Below the pieces are notes generated by a model, which saw nothing but the letters and a program-made list of their open reading frames with translations, was not told the DNA's origin and searched no databases. Positions 32,032 through 32,111 of a stretch of 32,111 bases of DNA are shown here, in pieces. The DNA comes from Prosthecobacter sp. (GTDB lineage Bacteria; Verrucomicrobiota; Verrucomicrobiia; Verrucomicrobiales; Verrucomicrobiaceae): NCBI RefSeq assembly GCF_029946185.1, contig NZ_JAQSEA010000172.1, forward strand, positions 1 to 32,111, given 5' to 3'. Both the position numbers and the translations under genes were made by a program. The stretch's first letter is position 1; every line of letters starts with the position of its first letter.

Positions 32032-32111
32032 GATCGACAGCTTAGTTCTACATGGTTAAACTTGCTACTTGTGGGCGTCAGGCCAGCTGCCGTCCGGGCG
32101 AAGCAAAGTAG

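Noticed and set aside
32053-32060. TGGTTAAA, the same as one arm of the ArsR-type palindrome
   Set aside because: It is only a half-site without its inverted partner, is far from the ArsR gene, and is expected by chance.
1-32111. CRISPR array, tRNA/rRNA genes, insertion sequences or prophage
   Set aside because: I saw no regularly spaced repeats, cloverleaf-like segments, transposase or integrase genes, or phage structural genes on either strand.
32032-32111. Possible start of a DUF1501 gene after the DUF1553 gene
   Set aside because: The last 80 bases show no open frame with family similarity; the expected partner would have to lie beyond the window.

Overview
The window reads like a chromosome segment of a GC-rich Gram-negative bacterium, most likely Verrucomicrobiota (Prosthecobacter/Verrucomicrobium-like). 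The pointers are a 1,023-residue protein with the Planctomycetes/Verrucomicrobia cytochrome (PSCyt1)-DUF1549-DUF1553 architecture, a sialate O-acetylesterase-type secreted esterase, a Hanks-type kinase with a periplasmic tail, outer-membrane receptors with TonB/ExbBD, and a near absence of Shine-Dalgarno sequences. The assignment is inference; there is no rRNA or tRNA in the window.

Layout. 1-1260 (minus): a broken Uma2-like nuclease fragment at the left edge, an orphan antitoxin-like gene, a zinc-ribbon NUDIX hydrolase and a small membrane protein. 1362-2231 (plus): an FHA-nucleotidyl cyclase fusion. 2403-6246 (minus): a compact apparent operon tonB-exbB-exbD-coiled-coil protein-MFS transporter. 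6377-7483 (plus): a TPR-like protein divergent from tonB. 7812-14357 (plus): siderophore receptor, PiuC/YbiX-type dioxygenase, PepSY membrane protein and a second FecA-like receptor. 14434-15912 (minus): sialate O-acetylesterase-like protein. 15971-17668: a convergent pair, GT9-like protein and polysaccharide pyruvyl transferase. 17811-18853 (plus): DUF1579 protein, ArsR regulator and an apparent stub of an AHSA1/SRPBCC gene behind a perfect palindrome. 18799-24647 (minus): RseP protease, GT4, Ser/Thr kinase and a GT4 with a basic tail. 24821-25655: putative DUF3313 lipoprotein with a strong terminator. 25654-27890 (minus): RidA-like protein, PgsA, alpha/beta hydrolase and a small secreted peptide. 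27964-32031 (plus): CdsA and the PSCyt1/DUF1549/DUF1553 protein.

The most coherent system is iron acquisition across about 2.4-14.4 kb. A 22-bp element, identical at 16 of 22 positions in three copies, lies between tonB and the divergent TPR gene and upstream of each receptor. It resembles a Fur box and ties the energiser operon, the TPR protein, the MFS transporter, both receptors, and probably the PiuC and PepSY proteins into one inferred regulon. No ABC siderophore importer is present. The PepSY protein (possible ferri-siderophore reductase) and the MFS protein are therefore candidates for the inner-membrane step, and the coiled-coil and TPR proteins are the least characterised members.

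Other points of interest are the ArsR cassette that appears to have lost its usual START-domain partner, the decayed left-edge genes, and surface-glycan genes interleaved with a kinase and an intramembrane protease.
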